Positions 8,667 through 17,440 of a stretch of 63,945 nt of DNA are shown here, piece after piece (positions within the stretch are counted from its first letter, which is position 1; each line of letters opens with the position of its first letter). Where the stretch lies: contig CAMBZB010000012.1 of the NCBI GenBank assembly GCA_945872245.1, positions 1-63,945 on the forward strand, given 5' to 3'. This DNA comes from Flavobacterium psychrophilum (GTDB taxonomy: Bacteria > Bacteroidota > Bacteroidia > Flavobacteriales > Flavobacteriaceae). The notes under the pieces are model-generated. The model saw only the letters and a list, made by a program, of their open reading frames with translations, was not told where the DNA came from and searched no databases. A program made the translations under genes and the position numbers.

Positions 8667-9968
8667 ATGAAAGAATTAATATACAATCTAAAAGGAGACA
8701 AGGTAATATGGTCATTCGTGGCTTTATTGGCGCTGTTTTCGTTTATGCCTGTTTTTAGTGCGAGTAGTAATTTGGCGTATATGAACCATGGAACGGGAAA
8801 TACAATCAGTTATTTGTTGAAACATTTGGCTCATATTTTTATTGGATTCATCATTATTTTTTGGGTTCACAAGGTACCGTACCACTACTACAGGGGGATT
8901 TCTTTGTTTGGCTTGCCTATTGTTTGGATCTTGTTGGCGTATACTTTGATAAAGGGTACGGTTATCGCAGGAGCTAACGCCAGCCGGTGGATTCAAGTTC
9001 CGTTTATTGGCATAACATTCCAAACTTCCACTTTGGCTTCTATCGTTTTACTGGTTTATGTGGCTAAATATTTGTCTAAGAAAAGAGAAGAAGAAGTTAG
9101 CTTTCAGGCTTCATTTTTGGAACTTTGGTTGCCTGTTTTTGGAACTTTGGCATTTATTTTACCAGCCAATTTTTCCACGGCTGCGTTGATTTTTTCCATG
9201 GTCTTAATGTTGGCTTTCGTGGGGAAATACCCTTTGAAATACATTGGTTTTATTCTTGGAACCGGTATTGTTATGTTTACTTTTTTTATTTTTTTGTCGA
9301 AAGCTTTTCCGGACTCTCATTTTTTTAGTAGAGTAGATACTTGGGCGAGTAGATTTGAAAATTTCACCTCAAACAAACCCGGGGAAGACGATTACCAAAT
9401 CGAAAAAGCAAAAATTGCAATAGCCTCCGGTGGGGTTTATGGCTTGGGACCTGGAAAAAGTGTGCAAAAAAACTTTTTGCCCCAATCCTCTTCCGATTTT
9501 ATTTATGCCATTATTGTCGAAGAGTGGGGATTAATAGGCGGCTTAGGTGTTTTGTCAATGTATCTGTTATTGTTCTTTCGATTTATAGTAGCTGCCCATA
9601 AAGCCAATACTTTATTTGGGAAATTATTAGTTGTGGCGCTGGGATTTCCAATGATTTTTCAAGCCATGATCAACATGGCAGTGGCGGTCGAATTACTGCC
9701 GGTAACAGGACAAACGCTTCCGCTCATAAGTAGTGGAGGAAGTTCAATCTGGATGACCTGCATTGCTTTAGGGATTATAATCAATGTGACCAAAAAAGAA
9801 GAAGAAATTGCCGAAGAAATAAAAGACAAGGCAAGAAGAGAATCTGCCCTTCAAAAACTAATCGATAAGCAATTAGAAGAGGAAGATGGAGAAGAAAAAG
9901 GTACTGAAAAAAACTATTCTATCGAAGATAATACCAAGAATCCGATGGATGCAGTTTTGAATAAATAA
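8667..9968 (+). CDS. ftsW: Septal peptidoglycan glycosyltransferase FtsW (SEDS family)
   Basis: A 433-residue SEDS protein that polymerises lipid II at the septum with FtsI. About ten hydrophobic segments are visible. SEDS landmarks include ANASRWIQVPFIGITFQ, a loop with GEDDYQIEKAKIAIASGG, and LPLISSGGSSIWM near the C-terminus. A charged C-terminal tail of about 60 residues rich in Glu/Lys extends into the cytoplasm. It resumes the dcw order after the broken four-helix-bundle gene, and murG follows 19 bp later. Confidence 0.95.
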   Translation: MKELIYNLKGDKVIWSFVALLALFSFMPVFSASSNLAYMNHGTGNTISYLLKHLAHIFIGFIIIFWVHKVPYHYYRGISLFGLPIVWILLAYTLIKGTVIAGANASRWIQVPFIGITFQTSTLASIVLLVYVAKYLSKKREEEVSFQASFLELWLPVFGTLAFILPANFSTAALIFSMVLMLAFVGKYPLKYIGFILGTGIVMFTFFIFLSKAFPDSHFFSRVDTWASRFENFTSNKPGEDDYQIEKAKIAIASGGVYGLGPGKSVQKNFLPQSSSDFIYAIIVEEWGLIGGLGVLSMYLLLFFRFIVAAHKANTLFGKLLVVALGFPMIFQAMINMAVAVELLPVTGQTLPLISSGGSSIWMTCIALGIIINVTKKEEEIAEEIKDKARRESALQKLIDKQLEEEDGEEKGTEKNYSIEDNTKNPMDAVLNK

Positions 9969-9987
9969 TTCAGAATAAAAAGAAAAA

Positions 9988-11079
9988 ATGCCAAAATACA
10001 AATTCATATTAAGCGGAGGCGGAACGGGAGGACATATCTATCCTGCGGTTGCGATTGCCAATGAATTAAAATCGCGTTTTCCGAATGCAGAATTTCTTTT
10101 TGTGGGTGCCAAAGATAAAATGGAAATGCAAAAAGTGCCTCAAGCGGGCTATCCTATCATAGGCTTGTGGATTGCCGGATTACAGAGAAAATTGACTTTG
10201 CAAAATGTGCTATTTCCGATAAAATTAATAGATAGTCTGTGGAAATCTCGACAGATAATCAAGCAATTCAAACCTGATGTGGTGATAGGAACTGGCGGCT
10301 TTGCTTCAGGACCTTTATTGCAAATAGCCAATATGCTGAACATTCCAACGGTGATTCAGGAGCAAAACTCCTTTCCAGGAATAACCAATAAGTTATTGAG
10401 TAAAAAGGCGAATACGATTTGTGTTGCCTATGAAAATTTGGAACGTTTTTTTCCAAAAGAAAAGATGATTTTGACGGGAAATCCCGTTCGTCAGGACATA
10501 ATAGATATCGAAAGTAAAAGAGAAGAAGCGATTGAGTATTTCGATTTAGTTGCCAATAAAAAAACAGTATTGGTTCTTGGCGGAAGCCTTGGCGCCAGAA
10601 GAGTGAATCAGTTAATTGAAAAAGAATTGAATCGTATTCTTTCCCAGAATGTTCAGATTATATGGCAATGCGGAAAGTTGTATTTTGAAGAATATAAAAA
10701 ATACATTTCGGTTGATGTTCAGGTTTTACCCTTTATAGAACGAATGGATTTGGTTTATGCGGCTGCCGATACTATCATTTCTCGAGCTGGGGCATCCTCA
10801 GTTTCAGAATTGTGCATCGTGGGGAAACCGGTCATTTTTATCCCTTCTCCAAATGTTGCCGAAGATCACCAAACCAAAAATGCAAAATCTATAGTGGACA
10901 AAAAAGGGGCGATAATGCTCAAGGAGTCGGAATTGGATTCACAATTCAGTCTTGTTTTGGAGTCCTTGTTGAAGGATAAAGGAAAACAGGATCAGTTGAG
11001 TGAAAACATAAAGCAATTGGCTTTGCCCAATGCGACTAAACAAATAGTTGACGAAATCGTGAAACTAATTAATAAATGA
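9988..11079 (+). CDS. murG: UDP-GlcNAc:lipid I N-acetylglucosaminyltransferase MurG
   Basis: A 363-residue GT-B glycosyltransferase that turns lipid I into lipid II on the inner face of the membrane. The N-terminal glycine-rich loop [12 protein letters not shown] (residues 9-20), the second loop [10 protein letters not shown], and the UDP-GlcNAc-binding region [11 protein letters not shown] are all intact. Length is normal. It overlaps murC by 4 bp. Confidence 0.95.
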   Translation: MPKYKFILSGGGTGGHIYPAVAIANELKSRFPNAEFLFVGAKDKMEMQKVPQAGYPIIGLWIAGLQRKLTLQNVLFPIKLIDSLWKSRQIIKQFKPDVVIGTGGFASGPLLQIANMLNIPTVIQEQNSFPGITNKLLSKKANTICVAYENLERFFPKEKMILTGNPVRQDIIDIESKREEAIEYFDLVANKKTVLVLGGSLGARRVNQLIEKELNRILSQNVQIIWQCGKLYFEEYKKYISVDVQVLPFIERMDLVYAAADTIISRAGASSVSELCIVGKPVIFIPSPNVAEDHQTKNAKSIVDKKGAIMLKESELDSQFSLVLESLLKDKGKQDQLSENIKQLALPNATKQIVDEIVKLINK

Positions 11080-12425
11080 ATTTAAACCAAATACATAACG
11101 TTTATTTTATAGGAATCGGAGGGATTGGAATGAGTGCTTTGGCGCGTTATTTCAAAGCCATCGGAAAGAATGTATCTGGTTATGACAAAACCGAAACGGA
11201 ACTTACCAAAGAATTGCAACAGCTAGGAATTGTGATACATTTTGAGGATCGTATCGATTTGATTCCTACCGATTATTATGTTGAAAATACCTTGGTGATT
11301 ATTACTCCGGCGGTTCCCATTCATCATTCGGAATGGAATTATTTTTTGGAGCGAGATTTCGAAGTAAAGAAACGAGCCGAAGTTCTTGGAATAATTACAA
11401 AAGACACCTTCTGTTTTGCCGTGGCGGGTACGCACGGAAAAACAACAACATCAAGTATACTTGGACACATTTTATATGAAAGTGGGGTAGATGTTACGGC
11501 TTTTGTTGGTGGAATTGTGGAGAATTACAATTCGAATTTAATAGGAAATGGCAAGACGGTTACCGTTGTCGAGGCCGACGAATTTGATCGTTCCTTCTTG
11601 CATTTGTATCCCAATATTGCTTGTGTGACATCCATGGACGCGGATCACTTGGATATTTATGGGGACACTGCTTCGATAGAAGCCTCATTTGTAGAATTTG
11701 CAGATAAAGTCACTGACAAAAGCAAGCTGTTTATTACCAAAGATTTGCCCATCCAGGGCGTAACTTGTGCGGTTAATGAAGACGCTAATTTCACCGCTTT
11801 CAATATCAGGATAGTCAATAGTCAGTATGTTTTTGATGTACGAACACCATCTGAAACAATAGTAAATATAGAATTTGGTTTACCAGGAAAACATAACTTG
11901 ATGAATGCTTTAATGGCATTGGCAATGGCCAAAACTTTCGGTCTCCCAAACGAAGACATTGCCAGTGCCTTGCATTCATTCAAAGGAATAAAACGCCGAT
12001 TTTCGTACCAAATCAAAACGGAAAACTTGGTTTATATCGATGATTATGCCCACCATCCAACGGAAATAAACGCAGTGCATCAAGCGGTTCGGGAATTGTA
12101 TCCAGGCCAAAAAGTCTTGGCCATTTTTCAGCCTCATTTATTTAGTCGAACGAAAGATTTTGCCGATGATTTTGCCCAAAGTCTTGCCGCTTTCGATGAA
12201 GTGATTTTATTAGATATTTATCCAGCACGTGAATTGCCTATGGATGGCATTACTTCACAATGGTTGTTGAATAAAATCGATAATAGGAATAAAAAATTAG
12301 TTTCAAAACAGGAATTAATACCGTCGATTTTGCAAAGCGAGGCAAAGGTTATCGTCACCATCGGAGCAGGGGATATTGGCGAATTGGTATCATTAATTAA
12401 AAAAGCATTAAATGAAACTATTTAA
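11076..12425 (+). CDS. murC: UDP-N-acetylmuramate--L-alanine ligase MurC
   Basis: A 449-residue Mur ligase adding L-Ala to UDP-MurNAc, the first step of stem-peptide synthesis. Features: N-terminal [20 protein letters not shown] loop [11 protein letters not shown], the central [10 protein letters not shown] and [10 protein letters not shown], and the C-terminal YAHHPTEI. The 4-bp overlap with murG and the 14-bp overlap with ftsQ suggest coupled translation. murF, which would finish the pentapeptide, is not in this window. Confidence 0.95.
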   Translation: MNLNQIHNVYFIGIGGIGMSALARYFKAIGKNVSGYDKTETELTKELQQLGIVIHFEDRIDLIPTDYYVENTLVIITPAVPIHHSEWNYFLERDFEVKKRAEVLGIITKDTFCFAVAGTHGKTTTSSILGHILYESGVDVTAFVGGIVENYNSNLIGNGKTVTVVEADEFDRSFLHLYPNIACVTSMDADHLDIYGDTASIEASFVEFADKVTDKSKLFITKDLPIQGVTCAVNEDANFTAFNIRIVNSQYVFDVRTPSETIVNIEFGLPGKHNLMNALMALAMAKTFGLPNEDIASALHSFKGIKRRFSYQIKTENLVYIDDYAHHPTEINAVHQAVRELYPGQKVLAIFQPHLFSRTKDFADDFAQSLAAFDEVILLDIYPARELPMDGITSQWLLNKIDNRNKKLVSKQELIPSILQSEAKVIVTIGAGDIGELVSLIKKALNETI

Positions 12426-13134
12426 TTGGACAAATATTCGATTAGTGCTCATGTTTGCCTTGGTTGTTTTCTTGTTTTCGTTTACTTCAAGTCAAAACAA
12501 AAACAGGAAATTGAGAAAATCAGTTGTGGTTTTTGTAGGAGATAACGCTCCTTTTGTAGATTCAGAAACGGTTAATAAATTGTTAATAGAAAATAAAAAG
12601 GACGCGCAAAGTATCGGCAAAGATAAATTAGATTTGAATAAATTAGAAAAAGCGCTAAATGCACAAGAGATGATTGAAAAATCAGATGTGTTTGTGAGTA
12701 TAGATGGGGTTCTAAAAGCTGTGGTGAAACAAAAAACTCCTGTAGCTAGAGTTTTCGAGGGAGATGATTCTTTCTATATTGATTACGAAGGAAATACAAT
12801 GCCATTGTCAACTAATTTTACAGCTAGAGTTCCGCTTGTTTCTGGGAAAATAAATAAAAAAAACAGCAAAGATTTAGCCGAATTATTTCGCATAATTCAC
12901 GATGATGCTTTTTTGAAAAAAAACATCATTGGTGTTCAAATTATGCCAAACGGGAGCTTGTTAATGTCCAATAGGAATTTTAATTACCAAATTGATTTTG
13001 GTAGGGCAATAAAAATAAGAGCAAAATTTAACAATTATAAAGCTTTTTTTCAAAAAGCGGTTTTAGATAGTTCGTTGAATACATATAAAATAGTGGATCT
13101 CCGATTTAAGCAACAAGTAGTGTGCACTAAATAA
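12412..13134 (+). CDS. ftsQ: Cell-division protein FtsQ
   Basis: A 240-residue bitopic protein. A short cytoplasmic N-terminus and one hydrophobic segment (about residues 10-28) are followed by a periplasmic part with a POTRA-like region (SVVVFVGDNAPFVDSETVN) and a beta domain. FtsQ is poorly conserved, so the call rests on topology, length and position between murC and ftsA. It bridges the early and late divisome through FtsL and FtsB. It overlaps murC by 14 bp and lies 6 bp before ftsA. Confidence 0.85.
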   Translation: MKLFNWTNIRLVLMFALVVFLFSFTSSQNKNRKLRKSVVVFVGDNAPFVDSETVNKLLIENKKDAQSIGKDKLDLNKLEKALNAQEMIEKSDVFVSIDGVLKAVVKQKTPVARVFEGDDSFYIDYEGNTMPLSTNFTARVPLVSGKINKKNSKDLAELFRIIHDDAFLKKNIIGVQIMPNGSLLMSNRNFNYQIDFGRAIKIRAKFNNYKAFFQKAVLDSSLNTYKIVDLRFKQQVVCTK

Positions 13135-13140
13135 TAGATA

Positions 13141-14520
13141 ATGGAAAAAGAAAATATTGCAGTAGGTCTAGACATTGGCACAACCAAAATTGTTGCTATG
13201 ATAGGCAGGAAAAATGAATATGGAAAACTGGAGATTTTGGGTGTTGGAAAATCCAAAAGCTTAGGTGTGGCAAGAGGTGTTGTCAATAATATCACCCAAA
13301 CCATTCAGTCTATTCAACAAGCAGTATTGGAAGCCGAGAGTAAATCGGGTTATAAAATAAAGGATGTGGTCGTGGGAATTGCGGGCCAACATATTCGCAG
13401 CATTCAGCACAGCGATTACATCATCAGAAACAGTGCCGAAGAAGTAATTGGAGGGAATGACATCCAAATTTTGATTGACCAGGTTAATAAACTGGCGATG
13501 TTGCCTGGAGAAGAAATCATTCACGTTTTGCCACAAGAATTCAAAATCGATGGGCAATCTGATATAAAGGAACCAATAGGCATGTATGGCGGAAGACTGG
13601 AATCTAGTTTTCATGTTGTGGTGGGACAGGCAGCGTCTATCCGAAATTTAGGCAGATGCATCCAAAGTACAGGCATAGAATTATCAGGATTAACATTGGA
13701 ACCTTTGGCATCAGCCGACGCGGTGTTGAGTCAGGAAGAAAAAGAAGCCGGTGTTGCCTTGATTGATATTGGTGGTGGAACAACTGATTTAGCCATTTTT
13801 AAAGATGGGATTATTCGTCACACCGCCGTGATTCCTTTTGGAGGAAACGTGATTACGGATGACATAAAAGAAGGTTGCTCTATTATCGAGAAGCAAGCGG
13901 AATTGTTGAAAGTGAAGTTTGGATCGGCTTGGCCGGGAGAAAATAAAGAGAATGAAATTGTTTCCATTCCAGGACTTAGAGGAAGAGAACCAAAAGAAAT
14001 ATCATTAAAGAATTTGTCAAAAATAATTAATGCCCGTGTGGTAGAAATTATTGAGCAGGTTTTCAATGAAATAAAAGAATACGGGCATGAAGATCCTCGT
14101 AAAAAATTGATTGCAGGAATTGTTCTTACTGGAGGTGGGGCACAATTGAAACACATCAAACAATTGGTGGAATATATCACTGGAATGGACACCAGAATTG
14201 GGTATCCAAACGAGCATTTGGCAGGAAATTCTGATGAAGAAATATCAAGCCCGTTATATGCCACAGCCGTGGGATTGGTAATGAACAGCATTGAGAATAA
14301 AACACAGAGCGCCGTAAAATTGGATGCCTTTGAAGAACAGAAGGCAACGGCTAAACCGCCCGTTTTTCAAACCCCAGAAATGGAAGAGCCTAGAAATGAG
14401 ATGGAGGAGGAAATGGAAGAGGTCGCAAATAAAGAGAGTTCCACGGAAACTAAAATTAGAAGTTCGTTTTTTGGGGGGTACTTAGACAAGATTAAAGATT
14501 TCCTAGATAACGCAGAATAA
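13141..14520 (+). CDS. ftsA: Cell-division protein FtsA
   Basis: A 459-residue actin-like ATPase that anchors FtsZ filaments to the membrane. The phosphate-1 loop GLDIGTTKI, phosphate-2 DIGGGTTDLA and the adenosine motif LTGGGAQL are present. The C-terminus ends in an amphipathic segment (SFFGGYLDKIKDFLDNAE) that fits the membrane-targeting helix, after an acidic Glu-rich linker of about 60 residues. It lies 45 bp upstream of ftsZ. Confidence 0.95.
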   Translation: MEKENIAVGLDIGTTKIVAMIGRKNEYGKLEILGVGKSKSLGVARGVVNNITQTIQSIQQAVLEAESKSGYKIKDVVVGIAGQHIRSIQHSDYIIRNSAEEVIGGNDIQILIDQVNKLAMLPGEEIIHVLPQEFKIDGQSDIKEPIGMYGGRLESSFHVVVGQAASIRNLGRCIQSTGIELSGLTLEPLASADAVLSQEEKEAGVALIDIGGGTTDLAIFKDGIIRHTAVIPFGGNVITDDIKEGCSIIEKQAELLKVKFGSAWPGENKENEIVSIPGLRGREPKEISLKNLSKIINARVVEIIEQVFNEIKEYGHEDPRKKLIAGIVLTGGGAQLKHIKQLVEYITGMDTRIGYPNEHLAGNSDEEISSPLYATAVGLVMNSIENKTQSAVKLDAFEEQKATAKPPVFQTPEMEEPRNEMEEEMEEVANKESSTETKIRSSFFGGYLDKIKDFLDNAE

Positions 14521-14565
14521 GAAAAATAAGAAAACAAGAATAATAAATATATAAAAACCCATAAG

Positions 14566-16518
14566 ATGATGAGCAACTCAGAATTTGGAAGTATTTCGTT
14601 TGATTTACCAAAAAACCAATCAAATGTAATAAAAGTTATAGGAGTGGGCGGTGGCGGAAGTAACGCCATAAACCACATGTTCAAACAAGGGATCAAAGGC
14701 GTGGACTTTATCGTTTGTAATACTGATTCACAAGCCTTGGAAAACAGTGCTGTGCCCAACAAAATTCAGTTGGGCGTGAACTTGACCGAAGGACTTGGCG
14801 CGGGAGCCAATCCGGATGTCGGACAGCAGTCTGCCATTGAGAGTATTGCCGACATCGAAAAGATGCTTGACAGCAATACCAAGATGGTTTTCATCACTGC
14901 CGGTATGGGTGGAGGAACCGGAACAGGTGCTGCTCCAGTAATTGCACAATTGGCCAAAGAAAGAGACATTCTAACAGTGGGAATTGTGACCTTACCTTTC
15001 TTGTTTGAAGGAAAAGTGCGTCATGAACAAGCTCTTTTAGGGATTAATAAACTCCGCAAACAAGTGGATTCATTAATCATTATCAATAACAATAAATTAA
15101 GAGAAGTATACGGAAATCTTGGTTTCAAAGCCGGATTTTCGAAAGCGGATGAGGTTTTGGCCACAGCCTCAAGAGGTATTGCCGAAGTAATCACACACCA
15201 CTACACTCAAAACATCGATTTAAAAGACGCCAAAACGGTATTGTCTAATAGTGGAACAGCCATTATGGGATCTGCTGTAGCTTCTGGCGAGAACAGAGCC
15301 AAAGAGGGAATTATGGCGGCTTTGGATTCTCCATTATTGAACGATAACAAAATCACTGGTGCCAAAAACGTATTGTTGCTCATCGTTTCTGGTTCAGACG
15401 AAATTACAATAGATGAAATAGGGGAAATCAACGATTTCATCCAAACCGAAGCAGGTCACAATGCCAATATCATCATGGGTGTTGGTGAAGATGAATCGCT
15501 TGGCGAGGCTATTTCGGTTACAATAATTGCCACAGGATTTGACGTGGAACAACAAAATGAAATTGTAAATACCGAACCAAAGAAGATTATTCACACGCTA
15601 GAAGACGAACAAAAAAGTGTGCATGATTTAACAAAAACAATGGTTCCTGCCTTTAATTGGGAAAAAGAAACTCCGGCAGCCAATACCACTGAAAGAATTG
15701 TTTTCGAATTATTGGAAGATGAGGTTGCTGAGCCAACGCCCGCACCAGCTGTGGTGTCAATAAACAAGGAAGAGTTAGTGGTGATGTCTGAATTTATTAA
15801 AAATTTAGATGTGACTTTTGAAATCATTTCTCCTATCAGCGATTTAGATTTTGTGGTCACCTCACCCGTGGTGGAGCAAATAAAAGTAGTGGAACCAAAA
15901 GTTTTTGAAAGACAGGAACAAGCCACTTTTTCATTTGATTTGCCTCTTTTTAATACGACTGCTACTCCAGAACCGGTTGCAGAAGTTACCGAAAACAAAA
16001 TCTTGTTTGAACTGACTAATGAAACTCGGGATATCAATGTAAACGAAGCGGTACAATTTGTTCCAATGACTGAATTGACGGATAAAGGAAGAATTATATA
16101 TACGCTGGAGGAATATACAGAGTCAGAAAGTGCAGTGATGGATTCAAAACCATCAATGACTGCCATTGACGAAATAGTTCCCGAAGAGATGAACATCACA
16201 ATGAAGCAAATTGATTTAGCTTCAAACAGCTCTTCTACCTTTGATGCTATTTCACCGATGGAAATGACCATCGAGGAAACTTTAAAATTCAGGGCGGATG
16301 AAAGAAGAAAAAAATTAAAGGAATTCAATTATAAATTCCACAGCAACGTTTCTAGAATTGATGAAATGGAAAAAGAACCTGCGTATAAAAGATTAGGAAT
16401 TGATCTTTCAACTGCGCAAACCAACCATGCCAATTCGAGAATTTCATTAGGGACCGACAGTAACGATGACTTACAGTTGCGTTCTAATAATTCTTATTTG
16501 CATGACAATGTGGACTAA
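14566..16518 (+). CDS. ftsZ: Cell-division GTPase FtsZ with long C-terminal linker
   Basis: A 650-residue tubulin-like GTPase forming the Z ring. The GTPase core occupies about residues 1-330: VGGGGSNAINHM near the N-terminus, the tubulin signature GGGTGTG within AGMGGGTGTGAA, and NNNKLREVYG. The remaining 320 residues are low-complexity and acidic, with a basic patch (RRKKLKEFNYKFH) and an Asn/Asp-rich end. E. coli FtsZ has 383 residues, so the linker is very long, although extended linkers are usual in flavobacteria. The gene closes the dcw run and a strong terminator follows. Confidence 0.95.
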   Translation: MMSNSEFGSISFDLPKNQSNVIKVIGVGGGGSNAINHMFKQGIKGVDFIVCNTDSQALENSAVPNKIQLGVNLTEGLGAGANPDVGQQSAIESIADIEKMLDSNTKMVFITAGMGGGTGTGAAPVIAQLAKERDILTVGIVTLPFLFEGKVRHEQALLGINKLRKQVDSLIIINNNKLREVYGNLGFKAGFSKADEVLATASRGIAEVITHHYTQNIDLKDAKTVLSNSGTAIMGSAVASGENRAKEGIMAALDSPLLNDNKITGAKNVLLLIVSGSDEITIDEIGEINDFIQTEAGHNANIIMGVGEDESLGEAISVTIIATGFDVEQQNEIVNTEPKKIIHTLEDEQKSVHDLTKTMVPAFNWEKETPAANTTERIVFELLEDEVAEPTPAPAVVSINKEELVVMSEFIKNLDVTFEIISPISDLDFVVTSPVVEQIKVVEPKVFERQEQATFSFDLPLFNTTATPEPVAEVTENKILFELTNETRDINVNEAVQFVPMTELTDKGRIIYTLEEYTESESAVMDSKPSMTAIDEIVPEEMNITMKQIDLASNSSSTFDAISPMEMTIEETLKFRADERRKKLKEFNYKFHSNVSRIDEMEKEPAYKRLGIDLSTAQTNHANSRISLGTDSNDDLQLRSNNSYLHDNVD

Positions 16519-16546
16519 TCCTCCAAACCAAAGTTATTAAACACCC

Positions 16547-16586
16547 AACCCGAAAATTGATTCAATTTTCGGGTTATTTTTTTTAT
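16547..16586 (+). terminator. Rho-independent terminator after ftsZ
   Basis: A perfect 13-bp stem (AACCCGAAAATTG with its complement) and a 3-nt loop, followed by a run of T. It ends the dcw transcript. Confidence 0.9.
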
Positions 16587-16591
16587 CTTTG
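16584..16591 (+). promoter_or_regulatory. Putative yqeY promoter, -7 element
   Basis: TATCTTTG matches TAnnTTTG exactly. It overlaps the T-run of the ftsZ terminator and lies 75 bp before the yqeY start. The leader carries one arm of the TTTTAGATT-type repeat. Confidence 0.5.
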
Positions 16592-16642
16592 CGCTCTTTG
16601 CCAGTAGCACTTTTTTCGGGCCAATGGCAAATTTAAAATCAC

Positions 16643-16665
16643 AAATCTAAAATCATAAATACAAT
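16643..16665 (+). repeat. Single arm of the TTTTAGATT repeat family
   Basis: AAATCTAAAATCATAAAT and the following bases resemble the right arm of the palindrome at 17121-17182. It lies directly before the yqeY start codon, so yqeY has members of the family on both sides. Confidence 0.5.
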
Positions 16666-17115
16666 ATGAGTTTATCCACACAAATCATGGAGGAAATCAA
16701 AACCGCCATGAGAGCCAAAGACACCGTTGCATTGGAGGCCTTAAGAGCGATCAAATCCGAAATCCTTTTGACGCAAACGGCCTCAGGGTCCAAAGAGGAA
16801 ATATCGGCGGCAGACGAGATTAAATTGCTTCAAAAATTGGTAAAAACCCGCAAGGATAGCGCCAAAATTTTCACGGAACAAAACCGAATGGATTTGGCAG
16901 AGCCTGAACTGGCACAAATCGCTGTCATCGAAAAATTCTTGCCGGCACAATTGAGCGAAGCCGAAGTGGAAGCCATTATTGCAAAAATCATTGCCGAAAC
17001 CGGCGCCACCGGCATTGCCTCCATGGGAAAAGTGATGGGACTAGCCGCTGCCCAATTGGGTGGTACCGCCGAAGGCAAAACCATTTCGACAATCGTTAAG
17101 AAGCTTTTGACATAA
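16666..17115 (+). CDS. GatB/YqeY domain protein
   Basis: A 149-residue protein that is entirely the YqeY helical domain, also found at the C-terminus of the GatB amidotransferase subunit. Recognisable blocks are MRAKDTVALEALRAIKSE at the N-terminus, EKFLPAQLSEAEVE and the C-terminal GMGK-like segment IASMGKVMGLAA. The stand-alone family is thought to act on or around aminoacyl-tRNA, but its job is not settled. It follows ftsZ in many Bacteroidota. Its Ala-rich composition and GC content are somewhat higher than its neighbours'. Confidence 0.9.
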   Translation: MSLSTQIMEEIKTAMRAKDTVALEALRAIKSEILLTQTASGSKEEISAADEIKLLQKLVKTRKDSAKIFTEQNRMDLAEPELAQIAVIEKFLPAQLSEAEVEAIIAKIIAETGATGIASMGKVMGLAAAQLGGTAEGKTISTIVKKLLT

Positions 17116-17120
17116 TATAA

Positions 17121-17186
17121 TTTTAGATTGTAGAGTTTAGATTGCAGATTTAATCTGAACTCTAAAATCATAAATCTACAATAAAA
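17121..17186 (+). repeat. Palindromic intergenic repeat (TTTTAGATT family)
   Basis: An imperfect palindrome: the left arm (17121-17150) matches the left arm downstream of murD at 26 of 30 positions, and the right arm (17152-17182) carries the inverted form. It could form a long hairpin directly upstream of the tRNA gene. No coding potential is seen. Confidence 0.65.
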
Positions 17187-17187
17187 A

Positions 17188-17261
17188 GGCTGCGTAGTTC
17201 AACTGGATAGAATATCAGATTTCGGCTCTGAGGGTTGGGGGTTCGAACCCCTCCGCGGTCA
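17188..17261 (+). tRNA. tRNA-Arg (anticodon TCG)
   Basis: A full cloverleaf can be drawn. The acceptor stem GGCTGCG pairs with CGCGGTC with two G-U pairs. The D stem is GTTC/GAAT. The anticodon stem TCAGA/TCTGA holds the loop TTTCGGC with anticodon TCG at positions 34-36. The T arm is GGGGG-TTCGAAC-CCCTC. The discriminator base is A. CCA is not encoded, as is common in flavobacteria. It reads CGA and probably other CGN codons. Confidence 0.93.
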
Positions 17262-17270
17262 CTTACTAAA

Positions 17271-17303
17271 AAACTTCAAGAGGTTCTCTTGAAGTTTTTT
17301 TTT
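17271..17303 (+). terminator. Rho-independent terminator after tRNA-Arg
   Basis: A perfect 12-bp stem AAACTTCAAGAG with a GTT loop and its complement, running into nine or so T residues. Confidence 0.88.
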
Positions 17304-17363
17304 CACAAGGGAAAGACTTTGCGGTGCCCCCTTTTTGTGTTAATTAATTAAATGTTAAAGAAT

Positions 17364-17392
17364 TTTGGTATTCAAAAAAATAGTTATTTTTG
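17364..17392 (+). promoter_or_regulatory. Promoter of the thioredoxin-like gene
   Basis: A -33 TTTG at 17364-17367 and a -7 TATTTTTG at 17385-17392 are separated by 17 bp, a good Bacteroidota sigma-A promoter. The start codon lies about 48 bp downstream. Confidence 0.65.
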
Positions 17393-17440
17393 CTATCCTA
17401 TTCATCCAATGATTTATAGTCTGTTTTAAATGATTTTTTT

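Noticed and set aside
13818..14291. 157-codon antisense open frame within ftsA
   Set aside because: ftsA is intact and conserved on the plus strand; the antisense frame lacks any recognisable domain.
15591..16328. 245-codon antisense open frame over the ftsZ linker, rich in Ser and Val
   Set aside because: The acidic low-complexity linker of ftsZ creates a long open reverse frame; no start context or family match.
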